A DNA stretch of 64,000 nucleotides from Methanosarcina sp. DH2. Its GTDB lineage: Archaea; Halobacteriota; Methanosarcinia; Methanosarcinales; Methanosarcinaceae. The stretch's first letter is position 1; each line of letters begins with the position of its first letter. Below are positions 26,787-35,340 of this stretch, in pieces. The stretch spans positions 145,646-209,645 of the forward strand of contig NZ_WJBI01000004.1 in NCBI RefSeq assembly GCF_020804225.1. The letters run 5' to 3'. Made by a program: the position numbers and the translations under genes. The notes under the pieces were generated by a model. That model was not told where the DNA came from. It saw only the letters and a list, made by a program, of their open reading frames with translations, and ran no database searches.

Positions 26787-28961
26787 TTAGCGGTGCCTTA
26801 CAACGCAATTTGAAAGCCCGAGAATCTCTACAATATCACTGTTATCAGGACTGTGGATTATCATCTGCCCTTTCTTAAGGTAGGGAATCCTGCGTTCGTA
26901 CTCTTTAGGGACTTTTAAAGATGAGATTGCAGTGTCATTGTTGAGGTTAAGGATCAGTTTTGTATTCACCTGTTTGAAAACAGTGTCATCGATATCCTGA
27001 GGGTCCTGCGTGATCAAAAAGAGTCCTAACGCTTCTTTTCTTCCCTGACGGGCTGCATCTGCGAAACGTGAGATAATAAGGCGGGCATGTTCCCCGTTTG
27101 CACTGGAAAGATAGCGGTGGGCCTCATCAAGCGCCAGGATGATCGGAGTTTCTTTGATGGCATCGATACCTGTGGTATTGAGTTTATTGTCAACAATCAG
27201 GCTCATAATTGTGAGCACTATGAGATCCCTGATTCTGGGAGAACTTATGTACTCGGTCGGGAAAACCGAAATCTGCCCAGGCTTAAAGATTTTGTCTACG
27301 ATTTCGGTGATTGGAGTCGCGTCCTGGTCAAAGACCTTCGGGAAAAACCGACTACTTACTCTCCTCACAATTCCATCATAAGAAGACTCATGCAGTTTTC
27401 CACTGTCAACATAGTAGGAACGTGTACCTTCATTTTCAATATGGTTAATGAAGTTCAGGTAGGTATGTGGAACGCTTGATTTGAAAAAATCCCCCAGGAG
27501 CACTTCAAGTCCTATGTACTGAAGTTCTGACATCCCGGCTGCCGATATCAACCAGGAGTTGTGCTTCACAAGGGAAAAAGGAATTGTGAATTCGATCTGT
27601 TCTGCCCTTGACTTATCTCCGGGATATTTCTGCCCTTCAACCTTTGCAACAAAAGCCTTTGTTGACTGAACCCTGCCGTAAGTGACATTTTCGGACTCAA
27701 ACCTGAATTTGTCCTCTTCTGTAAGGGTTTCGTTGTCCTCGAAAATCTGGGAGTACTCATCCTGAGGGTCCATGATTACCAGGCAGGGATTTTTCCTGGC
27801 TTTATCAGGAGAGTTTCGCAACCTGTACCTGTTGCTTTCAGTCATGAACTGGCGAAGGATATTTTTCGAGAGGAAAGTTTTTCCAGTTCCGGTGCTCCCG
27901 CAGATCAGCATGTGCCTGAAAATAAGGGGATCTCCCATAGAATAATCATTTCTGAGGTAATAAGCGACTGTTTCGGGCTCTGAGTGAGTCTTTACAAGTT
28001 CGCCTCCAACGCTGAGGTGCCCGAGGAAAACTCCTTCTTCCGGAATGTTCAGCCCTGTCTGGACTTCAAGCCTATCCGTAACAGGCAGGATAGGAGTGTT
28101 CGGGCGGGGAATTCGGTCTGCCATCCTGCGTGTGAGTGCACTGTCTGCTTTTTTCCGGTACAGGATACAGAGGGGATCAAGGCAGGCAAGGAACTTGTAG
28201 TCTGCTTCATTTATAGGGCTTGCCCGGGCGTTCAACATGCGCCTTGAGTGGATTTCAGTTGCATCGTCCACTGCAAACTCCTGCCTGTACTGAAGTTTTC
28301 CTACCCTTGCAAAGAGCTTTTCTCCGCCCTCATAAGGCACGACAACATATGTCCCGAGTCTTATCTCGCTCCTGCGGGCAGACGCGATATATCCTGTAAT
28401 CGTAGCTCCTGAATGGGTTATCTCCAGAGGCTCTATGCCTGTTGTGACAATTCCGAAGGCTTCATCCAGAGCTGGAGTAACTCTGGAGGCTCCGATATCA
28501 TATTCATCAAATGCCTCAAAAGGAAGTTCGTCTTCTCCGGAAATCCTGGAAACGGAAGAGCTATCAGGGAAAAAAGAAGAGACTGGTTCCGGAGCAACCC
28601 TAGAAATACTGGAAAGAGCCTGAGAGACTGTATTTGAGATAATATTTAGAGAGTTATGGGAATTATCTTCCATAAGGGCTTCAGATGAAAAAGCATCCGT
28701 GAGAGCTTCAGATGGAAGAGTATTCTTGAGAGCTTCAGATGAAGAAACAGGGAATTCTTCAAAAGCTGGCAGCGAGTCCGGACCGGAGGCTTCCGTAAGC
28801 AGATCCTTTTCCAGGTTTTTCTTTTCCAGATCCTTCGCCTTATTCCCGGAACTTTCATTTGGGCCTGCATTTTCGTTTGATCCGGTATCCTTTTCAGGAG
28901 CATAAGTAAGTTTTGGCTTATTGGAAATAAAAGCCAGAATATCGGCATCTTCATATTTCAT
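26787..28961 (-). CDS. herA: HerA-type DNA-translocating ATPase
   Basis: A 724-residue HerA/FtsK-superfamily ATPase that, with NurA, drives end resection in archaeal double-strand-break repair. An N-terminal region of about 150 residues is acidic, low complexity and probably disordered, with repeated SSEAL/PSEAL units. A HAS-barrel-like beta domain follows, then the ATPase domain with Walker A GSTGTGKT (about 355-362) and a Walker B with ILALDEAHRY near 630. The ATG at 28961 overlaps the nurA end, which indicates coupling. An ATG eight codons earlier is possible. The disordered arm is longer than in typical HerA. Confidence 0.85.
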   Translation of the reverse strand: MKYEDADILAFISNKPKLTYAPEKDTGSNENAGPNESSGNKAKDLEKKNLEKDLLTEASGPDSLPAFEEFPVSSSEALKNTLPSEALTDAFSSEALMEDNSHNSLNIISNTVSQALSSISRVAPEPVSSFFPDSSSVSRISGEDELPFEAFDEYDIGASRVTPALDEAFGIVTTGIEPLEITHSGATITGYIASARRSEIRLGTYVVVPYEGGEKLFARVGKLQYRQEFAVDDATEIHSRRMLNARASPINEADYKFLACLDPLCILYRKKADSALTRRMADRIPRPNTPILPVTDRLEVQTGLNIPEEGVFLGHLSVGGELVKTHSEPETVAYYLRNDYSMGDPLIFRHMLICGSTGTGKTFLSKNILRQFMTESNRYRLRNSPDKARKNPCLVIMDPQDEYSQIFEDNETLTEEDKFRFESENVTYGRVQSTKAFVAKVEGQKYPGDKSRAEQIEFTIPFSLVKHNSWLISAAGMSELQYIGLEVLLGDFFKSSVPHTYLNFINHIENEGTRSYYVDSGKLHESSYDGIVRRVSSRFFPKVFDQDATPITEIVDKIFKPGQISVFPTEYISSPRIRDLIVLTIMSLIVDNKLNTTGIDAIKETPIILALDEAHRYLSSANGEHARLIISRFADAARQGRKEALGLFLITQDPQDIDDTVFKQVNTKLILNLNNDTAISSLKVPKEYERRIPYLKKGQMIIHSPDNSDIVEILGLSNCVVRHR

Positions 28962-30291
28962 TGATTTTACCCCACCGGGTGTCATTATATGAGGTATCAG
29001 GACTCATATTTTCAAAGAATTTATCGATCTCTTCTCTCTCCACTTTCCTGATTTTTGCGAGGTGGTCTGCCTTTGTGAGAGTAAGGGGAAAACCATGCAA
29101 AGAAAGGTCAAAGAGCACTTTTTTGGTAATCTGCATGCGCAGGAAATCATCCTTAATAAGCCCATAAGGAGCTTCAACCTTAAAAACCACATCCGTGGAG
29201 GGCACGTAAAGCATGAAGAAACAGAGGGCATAATCCTCAGGCAAAAACTTGTGCCTGAGCTCTTGCTGGAACGTGTCCGCGGCCGCAAGGGGGGAAGTCC
29301 CGTTAAGCATCTTTTCGTAAAACCTGTTGGGTTGCAAAAACCAGTTGGTGTAAGTTATGTAAGTATTTCTGGAACCGTTATACTTGCCGTCTTTCCCGTT
29401 AATTTTCGAATTCCTTCCATCATGCCCCTGCTCTGATGTGCTATCAACTTTGTGAGGGGAGAGAAGGTTTCGGAAAAACTGGGCGTCAAGCATCCAGGGC
29501 AGGTCAAAGCCTTCCCTTTTCTTTCGGACACCATCCATGATCTGCCTGTCAGTCGGATTTTTTACAAAGCCTATCACAGGACTCCTCTTTTCCAGAAAAT
29601 GATCCATAATATCAATGTAATTCTGGAGGATTTTTCGGGCATTATCGTTCTGCCGGATTTGCACTTCCTCGTCATCCAGCACCATCCAGTACATAAGCTG
29701 TTTAGGATAAATAGGCCCGTCTATTATGAAAAAACTCTTCGTTTCTAACAGGTCCTTCATGAAAAGCATGTGCTCGGATTCTGCCAGGTACATGGCAAAG
29801 CTGTGCACCATGTCAGGAGCCTTTCTTTTCAGCTCATCCGGAGCAATTGTGACCAGTTTTGCCCTTCCAAGCCCTTCATCAAAGGTCTCCCAGCCCGATG
29901 TAGCCCGCATTGCTATCCTCTGTGAAGAAGAATAAGCAGCACAAACAATTGTCCTGCACCTCTGGATATCAAGATCTGTAGGCGTTGCAGCCAGCCCACA
30001 GTGGCAAAAGTCCACAAAAAGCCCGCTGTCATAAGTTTTGGGATTCGTGCTTCCGCTGTCACAGGCATAGGTAACCGGATACGGATCTTCGCTCTGTGCC
30101 ATCAGCTCAGTCCTGACCATCCCCCGAAAGAGCCTGTCCACAGCCTTCAGGATTACCTTCCCGTCAATCTTCAACTCCTCAAGCAGAGAATAGATGTCAG
30201 CCGCCGTTTTTGACTCATCAATCTCAAATGAACGGTCAATCCTCTCTGCAAGCTCCGAGATCTTATGCATATGCACGGGCTCAAGGGTCAT
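28951..30291 (-). CDS. nurA: NurA-domain nuclease
   Basis: A 446-residue NurA nuclease, a 5'-3' exonuclease/endonuclease that works with HerA. The first catalytic aspartate is Asp78 in ACDSGSTNP, and the second is Asp191 in FIIDGPIYP. A later insertion (about 290-320, GHDGRNSKINGKDGKYNGSR) is polar and glycine/asparagine-rich. The gene overlaps herA by 11 bases. A TATA-like gatatatattt at 30315-30325 is about 30 bases before the ATG, so the transcript is probably leaderless. Mre11 and Rad50 are not in this window. Confidence 0.83.
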   Translation of the reverse strand: MTLEPVHMHKISELAERIDRSFEIDESKTAADIYSLLEELKIDGKVILKAVDRLFRGMVRTELMAQSEDPYPVTYACDSGSTNPKTYDSGLFVDFCHCGLAATPTDLDIQRCRTIVCAAYSSSQRIAMRATSGWETFDEGLGRAKLVTIAPDELKRKAPDMVHSFAMYLAESEHMLFMKDLLETKSFFIIDGPIYPKQLMYWMVLDDEEVQIRQNDNARKILQNYIDIMDHFLEKRSPVIGFVKNPTDRQIMDGVRKKREGFDLPWMLDAQFFRNLLSPHKVDSTSEQGHDGRNSKINGKDGKYNGSRNTYITYTNWFLQPNRFYEKMLNGTSPLAAADTFQQELRHKFLPEDYALCFFMLYVPSTDVVFKVEAPYGLIKDDFLRMQITKKVLFDLSLHGFPLTLTKADHLAKIRKVEREEIDKFFENMSPDTSYNDTRWGKINEI

Positions 30292-30603
30292 GGATAAAAG
30301 ATACTTTAAGGAGTGATATATATTTGTTGAGTGAAAGCCGGAATTAGGGGCAGGTTTCTAGAAAGACAAGTGCTGGAAATAAGAGAATATAAAACTGTTT
30401 TTCAGGAACGTTGAAGGCCAATCCCCGTCATTTCAATGTCTGGATACAACCGTTAATTATATAGATTTTCGATATCTGCAAATAATATTTCATTTTTCCA
30501 CCCTATACCACATTGTCTAGTTTTTGTAATGACGAACCAATATAAAGGAAAAAACTTACTGCATGGAATATGTTACAGTTGACATAATCTAATTGATAAG
30601 GTA

Positions 30604-30641
30604 GTTTTATATGCGACATGTGCATATAGTGTGCATGAGGG
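30604..30641 (+). promoter_or_regulatory. Promoter/possible operator of the toxin-antitoxin pair
   Basis: A TATA-like gttttatatg (30604-30613) is followed by three TGCAT-containing repeats (tgtgcatat, gtgtgcatga, gatgcatatg) up to the antitoxin start. Type II antitoxins usually repress their own promoter through such repeats. GAGGG at 30637-30641 is the ribosome site. Confidence 0.35.
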
Positions 30642-30647
30642 ATGCAT

Positions 30648-30908
30648 ATGATACAGGCTAGAGTTAAAATATCAGACAAAACAAATCAAGTTCTTAATAT
30701 TGTTAAAGCCAAATATAATCTAAAGGATAAGAGTGCTGCTCTCGATTTAGTTGTAGCTCAATATGAAAAAGAAATACTTGAGCCTCGATACAGTCCTGAG
30801 TTCATAAAGGAAATGCTTGATTCTGAGAATGATGAAGTAATTGGACCATTCGAAAATGCAGATGAATTAAAAGCATACATCAAAAGCTTGCCTGATGAGG
30901 ATGAGTAA
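30648..30908 (+). CDS. Putative antitoxin (DUF2683/RelB-like)
   Basis: An 86-residue acidic protein. The N-terminus (IQARVKISDKTNQVLNIVKAKYNLKDKSAALDLVVAQYE) reads as a ribbon-helix-helix DNA-binding segment. The acidic tail ending ELKAYIKSLPDEDE would wrap the toxin. The second ATG (30648) is preferred because GAGGG is six bases upstream; for the ATG at 30642 it would be too close. It precedes the RelE-like toxin by about 11 bases, as is usual for type II pairs. Confidence 0.72.
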   Translation: MIQARVKISDKTNQVLNIVKAKYNLKDKSAALDLVVAQYEKEILEPRYSPEFIKEMLDSENDEVIGPFENADELKAYIKSLPDEDE

Positions 30909-30919
30909 GCCTGTACAAA

Positions 30920-31171
30920 TTGCTGATCAGAGGAAAACTTTCAAAAGAGCTGAGAAAGTTAAACAAGAAGAATCATGTACTGTTTGAGGCAATTCTCAAG
31001 AAAGCTGATGAAATCTGTATCAATCCTCAGCATTATAAAAATCTCAATTATCCTCTAAATAAATATAAGCGAGTACACATTGATTCTAACTTTATACTCT
31101 GTTTTTCTGTTGACGAAAAAGCGCAAACCGTGACATTAGTGAAATTAGCCCATCACAAAGATGCTTATTAA
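30920..31171 (+). CDS. RelE/YafQ-like toxin, unusual start
   Basis: An approximately 83-residue toxin of the RelE/ParE fold, by family an mRNA endoribonuclease acting at the ribosome. The C-terminal part VHIDSNFILCFSVDEKAQTVTLVKLAHHKDAY is typical, with the late histidine pair and final tyrosine. No ATG or GTG opens this frame. The frame is closed at 30902, and possible starts are TTG at 30920 or CTG at 30911. Relatives begin MYKLLI, which corresponds to the CTG at 30911, so the start codon may be degenerate or mutated. Expression is uncertain. Confidence 0.72.
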   Translation: MLIRGKLSKELRKLNKKNHVLFEAILKKADEICINPQHYKNLNYPLNKYKRVHIDSNFILCFSVDEKAQTVTLVKLAHHKDAY

Positions 31172-31487
31172 TCAAAGTGTAAAACTCGCAACAGAAGTTA
31201 AAAGTTTGTTCTGCGATAAGTTCTCCAATATTTCAATTAAAAGAAATTGGAATCCCTCTTTTTTAAATTTGATTAAGCCACGCATACCAAAAGAACTGAG
31301 AATTCCATTAATTGGAACTTTCGGGCTGCTGTCACAGAATTTCTTACAGAACCTCTTTTAAAGTGAACAGCATTTCTGCTGTTATTCTTTTTTACATATT
31401 GTCAAATCATTTACAACGCCGAAGAATTAAAGAATATTAAAATATGAAGGCTCGTATACAGTTAAACTTAGTAGCCTGAAGGCATGA

Positions 31488-31664
31488 ATGAAAATGCAAG
31501 ATAAAAAAGCAATCCAAAATCGAGCAACACCGGTGATCGGTTTCGCAGGATTATTAATAGGACTCTTAGTAAATGCAGCCATCACAATCGAATTAAACGA
31601 ATATGATGAAACGATCAGGGACATGGTAATAATAACATATCAACAACAACGTTTTTTCTTATGA
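31488..31664 (+). CDS. First part of a split membrane protein
   Basis: A 58-residue frame with one clear membrane helix (PVIGFAGLLIGLLVNAAITIEL) followed by a charged loop. It ends QQQRFFL and a TGA that overlaps the ATG of the next frame (31661). Just before the stop lies the heptamer T-TTT-TTC (31652-31658). A -1 shift there joins it in frame to the following ORF. It may be the N-terminus of a longer membrane protein, made by frameshift, or half of a gene broken by one indel in a T run. Confidence 0.5.
   Translation: MKMQDKKAIQNRATPVIGFAGLLIGLLVNAAITIELNEYDETIRDMVIITYQQQRFFL
31652..31658 (+). promoter_or_regulatory. Candidate -1 slippery heptamer
   Basis: The sequence T TTT TTC in the zero frame of the upstream ORF fits the X-XXY-YYZ pattern of -1 ribosomal frameshift sites. 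The stop follows one codon later. No strong downstream stem-loop is evident by eye, which weakens the case. A simple homopolymer indel is the main alternative. Confidence 0.35.
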
Positions 31665-31963
31665 TGGCAGCAATTGATGGGATCTCAATATATATAGAAG
31701 GACCAAGAGACGATCTAGAAAAACTAGTTACACATTCATGCTACTGGCTAGCAGCAGGAATTGCCGGTATTGCGATGCTTATTCCAGCAACACTATTTAA
31801 AACAAACACCATCGCATACATATTATCAATCCCTACATTATTATTTACGTTGGTCTTGGCGCTTAAATATGATAACATATCAATTCATAAAAGTAAAACA
31901 AATCAGCCATCCACAGAAGTAGAAGAACAATTAAAATGCACCGACAAAGAGAATTCTACCTGA
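31661..31963 (+). CDS. Second part of a split membrane protein
   Basis: A 100-residue frame with two membrane helices (about CYWLAAGIAGIAMLIPATLF and IAYILSIPTLLFTLVLALKY) and a charged C-terminus. Its start ATGATGG overlaps the stop of the preceding frame by four bases, so it could be reached by coupling or by -1 frameshifting. The joined product would be about 158 residues with three to four helices. I do not recognise the family. It lies in the accessory region with the toxin-antitoxin pair. Confidence 0.5.
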   Translation: MMAAIDGISIYIEGPRDDLEKLVTHSCYWLAAGIAGIAMLIPATLFKTNTIAYILSIPTLLFTLVLALKYDNISIHKSKTNQPSTEVEEQLKCTDKENST

Positions 31964-32107
31964 ATAAATGAAATCTCCCCTATATTACCAGATCTTTCAC
32001 CATGGATTTTTTATTTTCACATTCTCCGGAAGCAGCTTAATATTTAACCTACTATTTTCCTAGATCAATGTTTGAATATGGACCGCCTGCTTATGCATGC
32101 TCTCGTT

Positions 32108-32314
32108 TTATTTTTCTATCTGTTCGTCCTTGATGCGCAGCTGGTCACTCATTAAGTCTATCTGTTTTCTCAGATTTTCGTTTCGTTCCCTTAATCCCTG
32201 TGATACAAGCAAATCGTTATTTAGGGGCTTACCTTCCTCAACCTGTAGGCTGGCTTGTGTGCCATTGTATGTATCTGCATCATTGCTTCCAATTTGAGTG
32301 AAATACGAAGAAAC
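32108..32314 (-). pseudogene. Decayed C-terminal fragment of a coiled-coil protein
   Basis: The minus strand has 68 codons open without an ATG at its head. They end in a coiled-coil-like segment NENLRKQIDLMSDQLRIKDEQIEK and a stop at 32108. The upstream frame is closed at 32315. Charged helical tails of this kind occur at the ends of archaeal integrases and other mobile-element proteins, so it may be what is left of one. The rest of the 31964-32369 interval shows only AT-rich sequence and the next promoter. Confidence 0.35.
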
Positions 32315-32337
32315 CTATTTTATCACTTTCTCAAAAA

Positions 32338-32348
32338 ATTTATATTTC
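32338..32348 (+). promoter_or_regulatory. TATA box of the aerolysin-like gene
   Basis: AATTTATATTT ends about 22 bases before the ATG at 32370. There is no Shine-Dalgarno site before that ATG. This fits a leaderless or very short leader transcript. Confidence 0.5.
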
Positions 32349-32369
32349 ATAATTTTCATACAGTAAAGT

Positions 32370-33254
32370 ATGGGAATTGAAATCAGCATAAAAGCAGGTG
32401 CAGACGCATCAACTTCCAGTGTCAGCGCTTCGGGAAGTGAACAGCACATCATCACAGACAAAGAGAGAAAGACATTCGGCATTGAAGACTCGGGCCTCAA
32501 GAATGCAGTTGAAAAATATTTCGGAAAGAAACCGAATGATGCCTATCTTCACAGCCCCACTCCCTGGGATGACCTTTATAAAACATACGGCTGGAGTGAG
32601 GTTCAGACAATACTGGATGTTAAGAGTTCAAAAGTAACCGGGATTACTTCAGAACCCGTGATAGTGGCAACCAAGAAATTCGTCAATAGCAGCACAAAAA
32701 CAGCCACTTTTGATGCCAGCATTTCAGACCAAGTCAACAATACCACAGAAAGTAACTGGTCTCAGACTGACACTATTGAAGTAGGGAGGAAGATTACATA
32801 CAGTGTCAGCTTCCTGGGAACCGGAGCAGGTGGAGAAACATCAATGTCCTACAGCCATTCCTGGGGGCAGGATGGATCTGAGAGCAAAAGCATTACAGTC
32901 GGTTCAAGTTCAGGAGTCAGTGTCGAATTAGGCCCGGGCGAGTCAGTTGAAGCCGTACTGACAGCAAGCAGAGGTGTGATGAAGGTCAGGATTGTTTACA
33001 TGGCACATCTGACAGGTAGTACCGCTGTCAATTATAACCCAACTTACAAAGACCACCATTTCTGGTCTCTTCCAATTACCGGTGTTATGGGTGCTGCCAG
33101 CCTCTCGACCACCAGAGAATTCACGGAAGACATTGAGATCGGTTACTACTCAGATGCAAAAATAGAACTCAGAGACACGGCAGGACAGTTAAAAGCAACA
33201 TTTTTGGCAGCAAACAGACCCGCGGTTGAAAAAATAGCAATTAAAGCAGTGTAA
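32370..33254 (+). CDS. Aerolysin-like (ETX/MTX2-type) putative pore-forming protein
   Basis: A 294-residue protein. Residues 1-30 are Ser/Thr-rich; 30-90 form a small mixed region with aromatic residues (WDDLYKTYGW). From about 95 to 265 it is a run of long beta strands with Ser/Thr alternation (TKTATFDASISDQVNNTTES, TDTIEVGRKITYSVSF, SESKSITVGSSSGVSVEL, ESVEAVLTASRGVMKVRIVYMAHL), a pattern typical of the aerolysin/epsilon-toxin fold. Residues about 150-175 (GTGAGGETSMSYSHSWG) would be the membrane-inserting hairpin. There is no signal peptide or cysteine. Annotated relatives are often called follicular epithelium yolk protein subunit. Role unknown: defence, lysis or a non-toxic lectin-like use are possible. 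Confidence 0.68.
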   Translation: MGIEISIKAGADASTSSVSASGSEQHIITDKERKTFGIEDSGLKNAVEKYFGKKPNDAYLHSPTPWDDLYKTYGWSEVQTILDVKSSKVTGITSEPVIVATKKFVNSSTKTATFDASISDQVNNTTESNWSQTDTIEVGRKITYSVSFLGTGAGGETSMSYSHSWGQDGSESKSITVGSSSGVSVELGPGESVEAVLTASRGVMKVRIVYMAHLTGSTAVNYNPTYKDHHFWSLPITGVMGAASLSTTREFTEDIEIGYYSDAKIELRDTAGQLKATFLAANRPAVEKIAIKAV

Positions 33255-33494
33255 AGCATATAAAGCGCAGACCATGCCGAGTATTAATAGACCGAGTGAT
33301 ACATTAATAGATCAGATAGTACATGAATGACGGGTCAGATAATTAGGGCAGGCAGGAGGCAGGCAAATAGAGGGCTTTAGTCTTTTAGCCGGAAGTTTAT
33401 TCACCGGTTGGTTATACGCCAGTTGTTTATGCATCGGTCTTCACCTCCAATTGCCCCTTATTACGGCATTAACCCTCGCTACTCAGTTTAGTAT

Positions 33495-33872
33495 TTAACC
33501 CACGTTAGTCGGTTTACTTTTATTTATTTCATCTCTTATCTCTGCTAATTTACCGCGGACATAACTATATTCGTTTTTCAGGTTCTCGATGTCCACCGGG
33601 ACAATTTTCATCCTTGACTCTACCAGTTCTTTCATCTGTTCGTTTTCTATCTCATCAGATAACTTACAGCTTAAATCTTCCTTTATAACCTCTATCTCTT
33701 CGATATATTCATCGAATTTCTCGACAAAGTCCTCCATCTTTAACTCTCTAGCCACAGTTTGCAGACTCTCTAATTCATCTATCAGAGCATTTGCGTTATT
33801 ATCCAGATTGTTCATTTTCTGTTCTAACTTAGTTAATCTAGACAGTATATCCTGTTCATCTAATTCAGACAA
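33495..33872 (-). CDS. Coiled-coil protein of unknown function
   Basis: A 125-residue acidic coiled-coil protein with leucine heptads from SELDEQDILSRLTKLEQKMNNLDNN onward, no cysteine and no signal. The start is placed at TTG 33872, since AAGGGGG lies about six bases upstream. A TATA box (TTTATATACC) at about 33913-33921 would lie inside the frame if a more distant TTG (33926) were used. It faces the aerolysin-like gene tail to tail. The 240 bases between them hold no gene. Function unknown; it may be part of the accessory region. Confidence 0.6.
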   Translation of the reverse strand: MSELDEQDILSRLTKLEQKMNNLDNNANALIDELESLQTVARELKMEDFVEKFDEYIEEIEVIKEDLSCKLSDEIENEQMKELVESRMKIVPVDIENLKNEYSYVRGKLAEIRDEINKSKPTNVG

Positions 33873-34335
33873 TGAATTCCCCCTTAAATTGTCAAATATT
33901 GCCGCATAAATGGTATATAAAATCAAAATGCTTTGCCCTTTCCTCAGCAGGCAATTAACCTCATTCGAAAAAGCAGTCCTCGAGTTCTAGATCTGTATTC
34001 TACAGTCCCTGATAGAAAATGAATTGTAAGTCCAGTTTACTTATTCAGTTAATGATTGATGGATTTAATTATCATGCTCTTCCCCAAAAAGAGCCATTTA
34101 TTAATATTGAATTTCCCGGTATTATAATCTAAGTAGAAATAAATTCTCTTTCCCATCCATTCTTCCTTCTATTATTTTGTATTCATCATTGCTAATTAAT
34201 TTGAAGAGTTTAAAGAACTGTTTTTTGGTTTTTCGGGAAACCTTAATTTAAAAAAAGGATTATACTATAATAGGAGAAATATAAAACTGAATTAAAATAA
34301 TCAGGGAAAAATTAAAATCTCAGGATTCTACGCCT
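33873..34335. other. Intergenic region at the end of the accessory island
   Basis: 463 bp between diverging genes. It holds the TATA box of the coiled-coil gene at the left and a TATA-like ttatactataatagg near 34260-34274 that could serve the PHP gene. No RNA gene or mobile end is recognised. Confidence 0.4.
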
Positions 34336-35340
34336 ATGGGGGGAAGGCACAGGAATTACGAGGAAAAGCTGATAGCACCGGAACGGGCAGCTGAGCTTAT
34401 GGAAGAAGGCTGGAAACGGGCAGACCTGCACGTGCATACAACCTGTTCTTTTGATGTGCTTCCGGCAAATGATTTGAATCCCGAGAGTCTCTACAAAAAG
34501 TCTCTTGAGATGGGCATGGATTTTGTGACATTTACTGACCACGATACAATGGAGGCATATGAAATTCTCGGATGGGACCGTGAAAAGCTTGTCCCTGGAG
34601 TTGAGATGACTATATATGACCCGGAACTTGCAGGACATACTTTGCATGTCAATGTTTTCGAGCTTGACCGGGAGGAATTTTCAGAACTCAGAGAAATAGC
34701 AATAATAGAACACAACCTCAAAAGTTTTATCGGATACCTCAAGCGGCACAAACTTCCTTTTGTTTATAATCACCCTTTCTGGTTTGAGTTCCACCGGCAA
34801 CCAGACCCTTCTGCAGTGCCGAAATTGGCAAAGCTCTTTCCTGTACTTGAATATAATATGCATGAGCTCAAGCAGAAAAACGAACTTACGATAGCTCTTG
34901 CAGAGAGGTTTGGTAAAAGCATTGTTGCGACAACGGACACTCATTCCGGAAAACTGGGGCAGGTATATACCCTTGCGAAAGGAGACAGCTTCAGGGAATA
35001 TTTCAGGAATATAGAAAAGGGAAGAAATTACATCGTTCCCGAAGACCTTACAAGAAAGCTCCTGATCGAAGAGATGAATACCTGGATAGATCTGATATTC
35101 GAAAAAAGCCAGAAGAACCGGGATATAAAAAGTTACCTTACAGGAATAAAGTCCCTGGATGCAATGGTAAAAATCTCGAGGAGCGCTCTTTTAAACTATT
35201 CTCCAAAACTTAACCGGACAGCTATGAACCTGTTGTATATGATCTCAAACACAGGGCTTCCGGCTTCATTCTATATTCATTCGGAAAAGAGTTTTGCAAA
35301 AGAAATCGAAAAAAAGATTGAGATCGAAAATCGAAATTAA
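34336..35340 (+). CDS. PHP-domain metal-dependent phosphoesterase
   Basis: A 334-residue PHP-superfamily hydrolase. Metal-binding blocks appear in order: DLHVHTTCSFD (about 30-40), FTDHDTME (about 67), GVEMTIYD (about 88), NHPFWFE (about 145) and TTDTHSGKLG near 200. The C-terminal 110 residues are helical and not part of the PHP core. The substrate is a phosphoester that cannot be named. It lies upstream of the ABC importer genes but is separated by 417 bp, so it is probably a distinct transcription unit. Confidence 0.85.
   Translation: MGGRHRNYEEKLIAPERAAELMEEGWKRADLHVHTTCSFDVLPANDLNPESLYKKSLEMGMDFVTFTDHDTMEAYEILGWDREKLVPGVEMTIYDPELAGHTLHVNVFELDREEFSELREIAIIEHNLKSFIGYLKRHKLPFVYNHPFWFEFHRQPDPSAVPKLAKLFPVLEYNMHELKQKNELTIALAERFGKSIVATTDTHSGKLGQVYTLAKGDSFREYFRNIEKGRNYIVPEDLTRKLLIEEMNTWIDLIFEKSQKNRDIKSYLTGIKSLDAMVKISRSALLNYSPKLNRTAMNLLYMISNTGLPASFYIHSEKSFAKEIEKKIEIENRN

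Noticed and set aside
31161-31361. A 66-codon frame overlapping the toxin end
   Set aside because: No ribosome site, no domain, and it crosses the toxin stop in another frame. It may be a fragment but gives no support.
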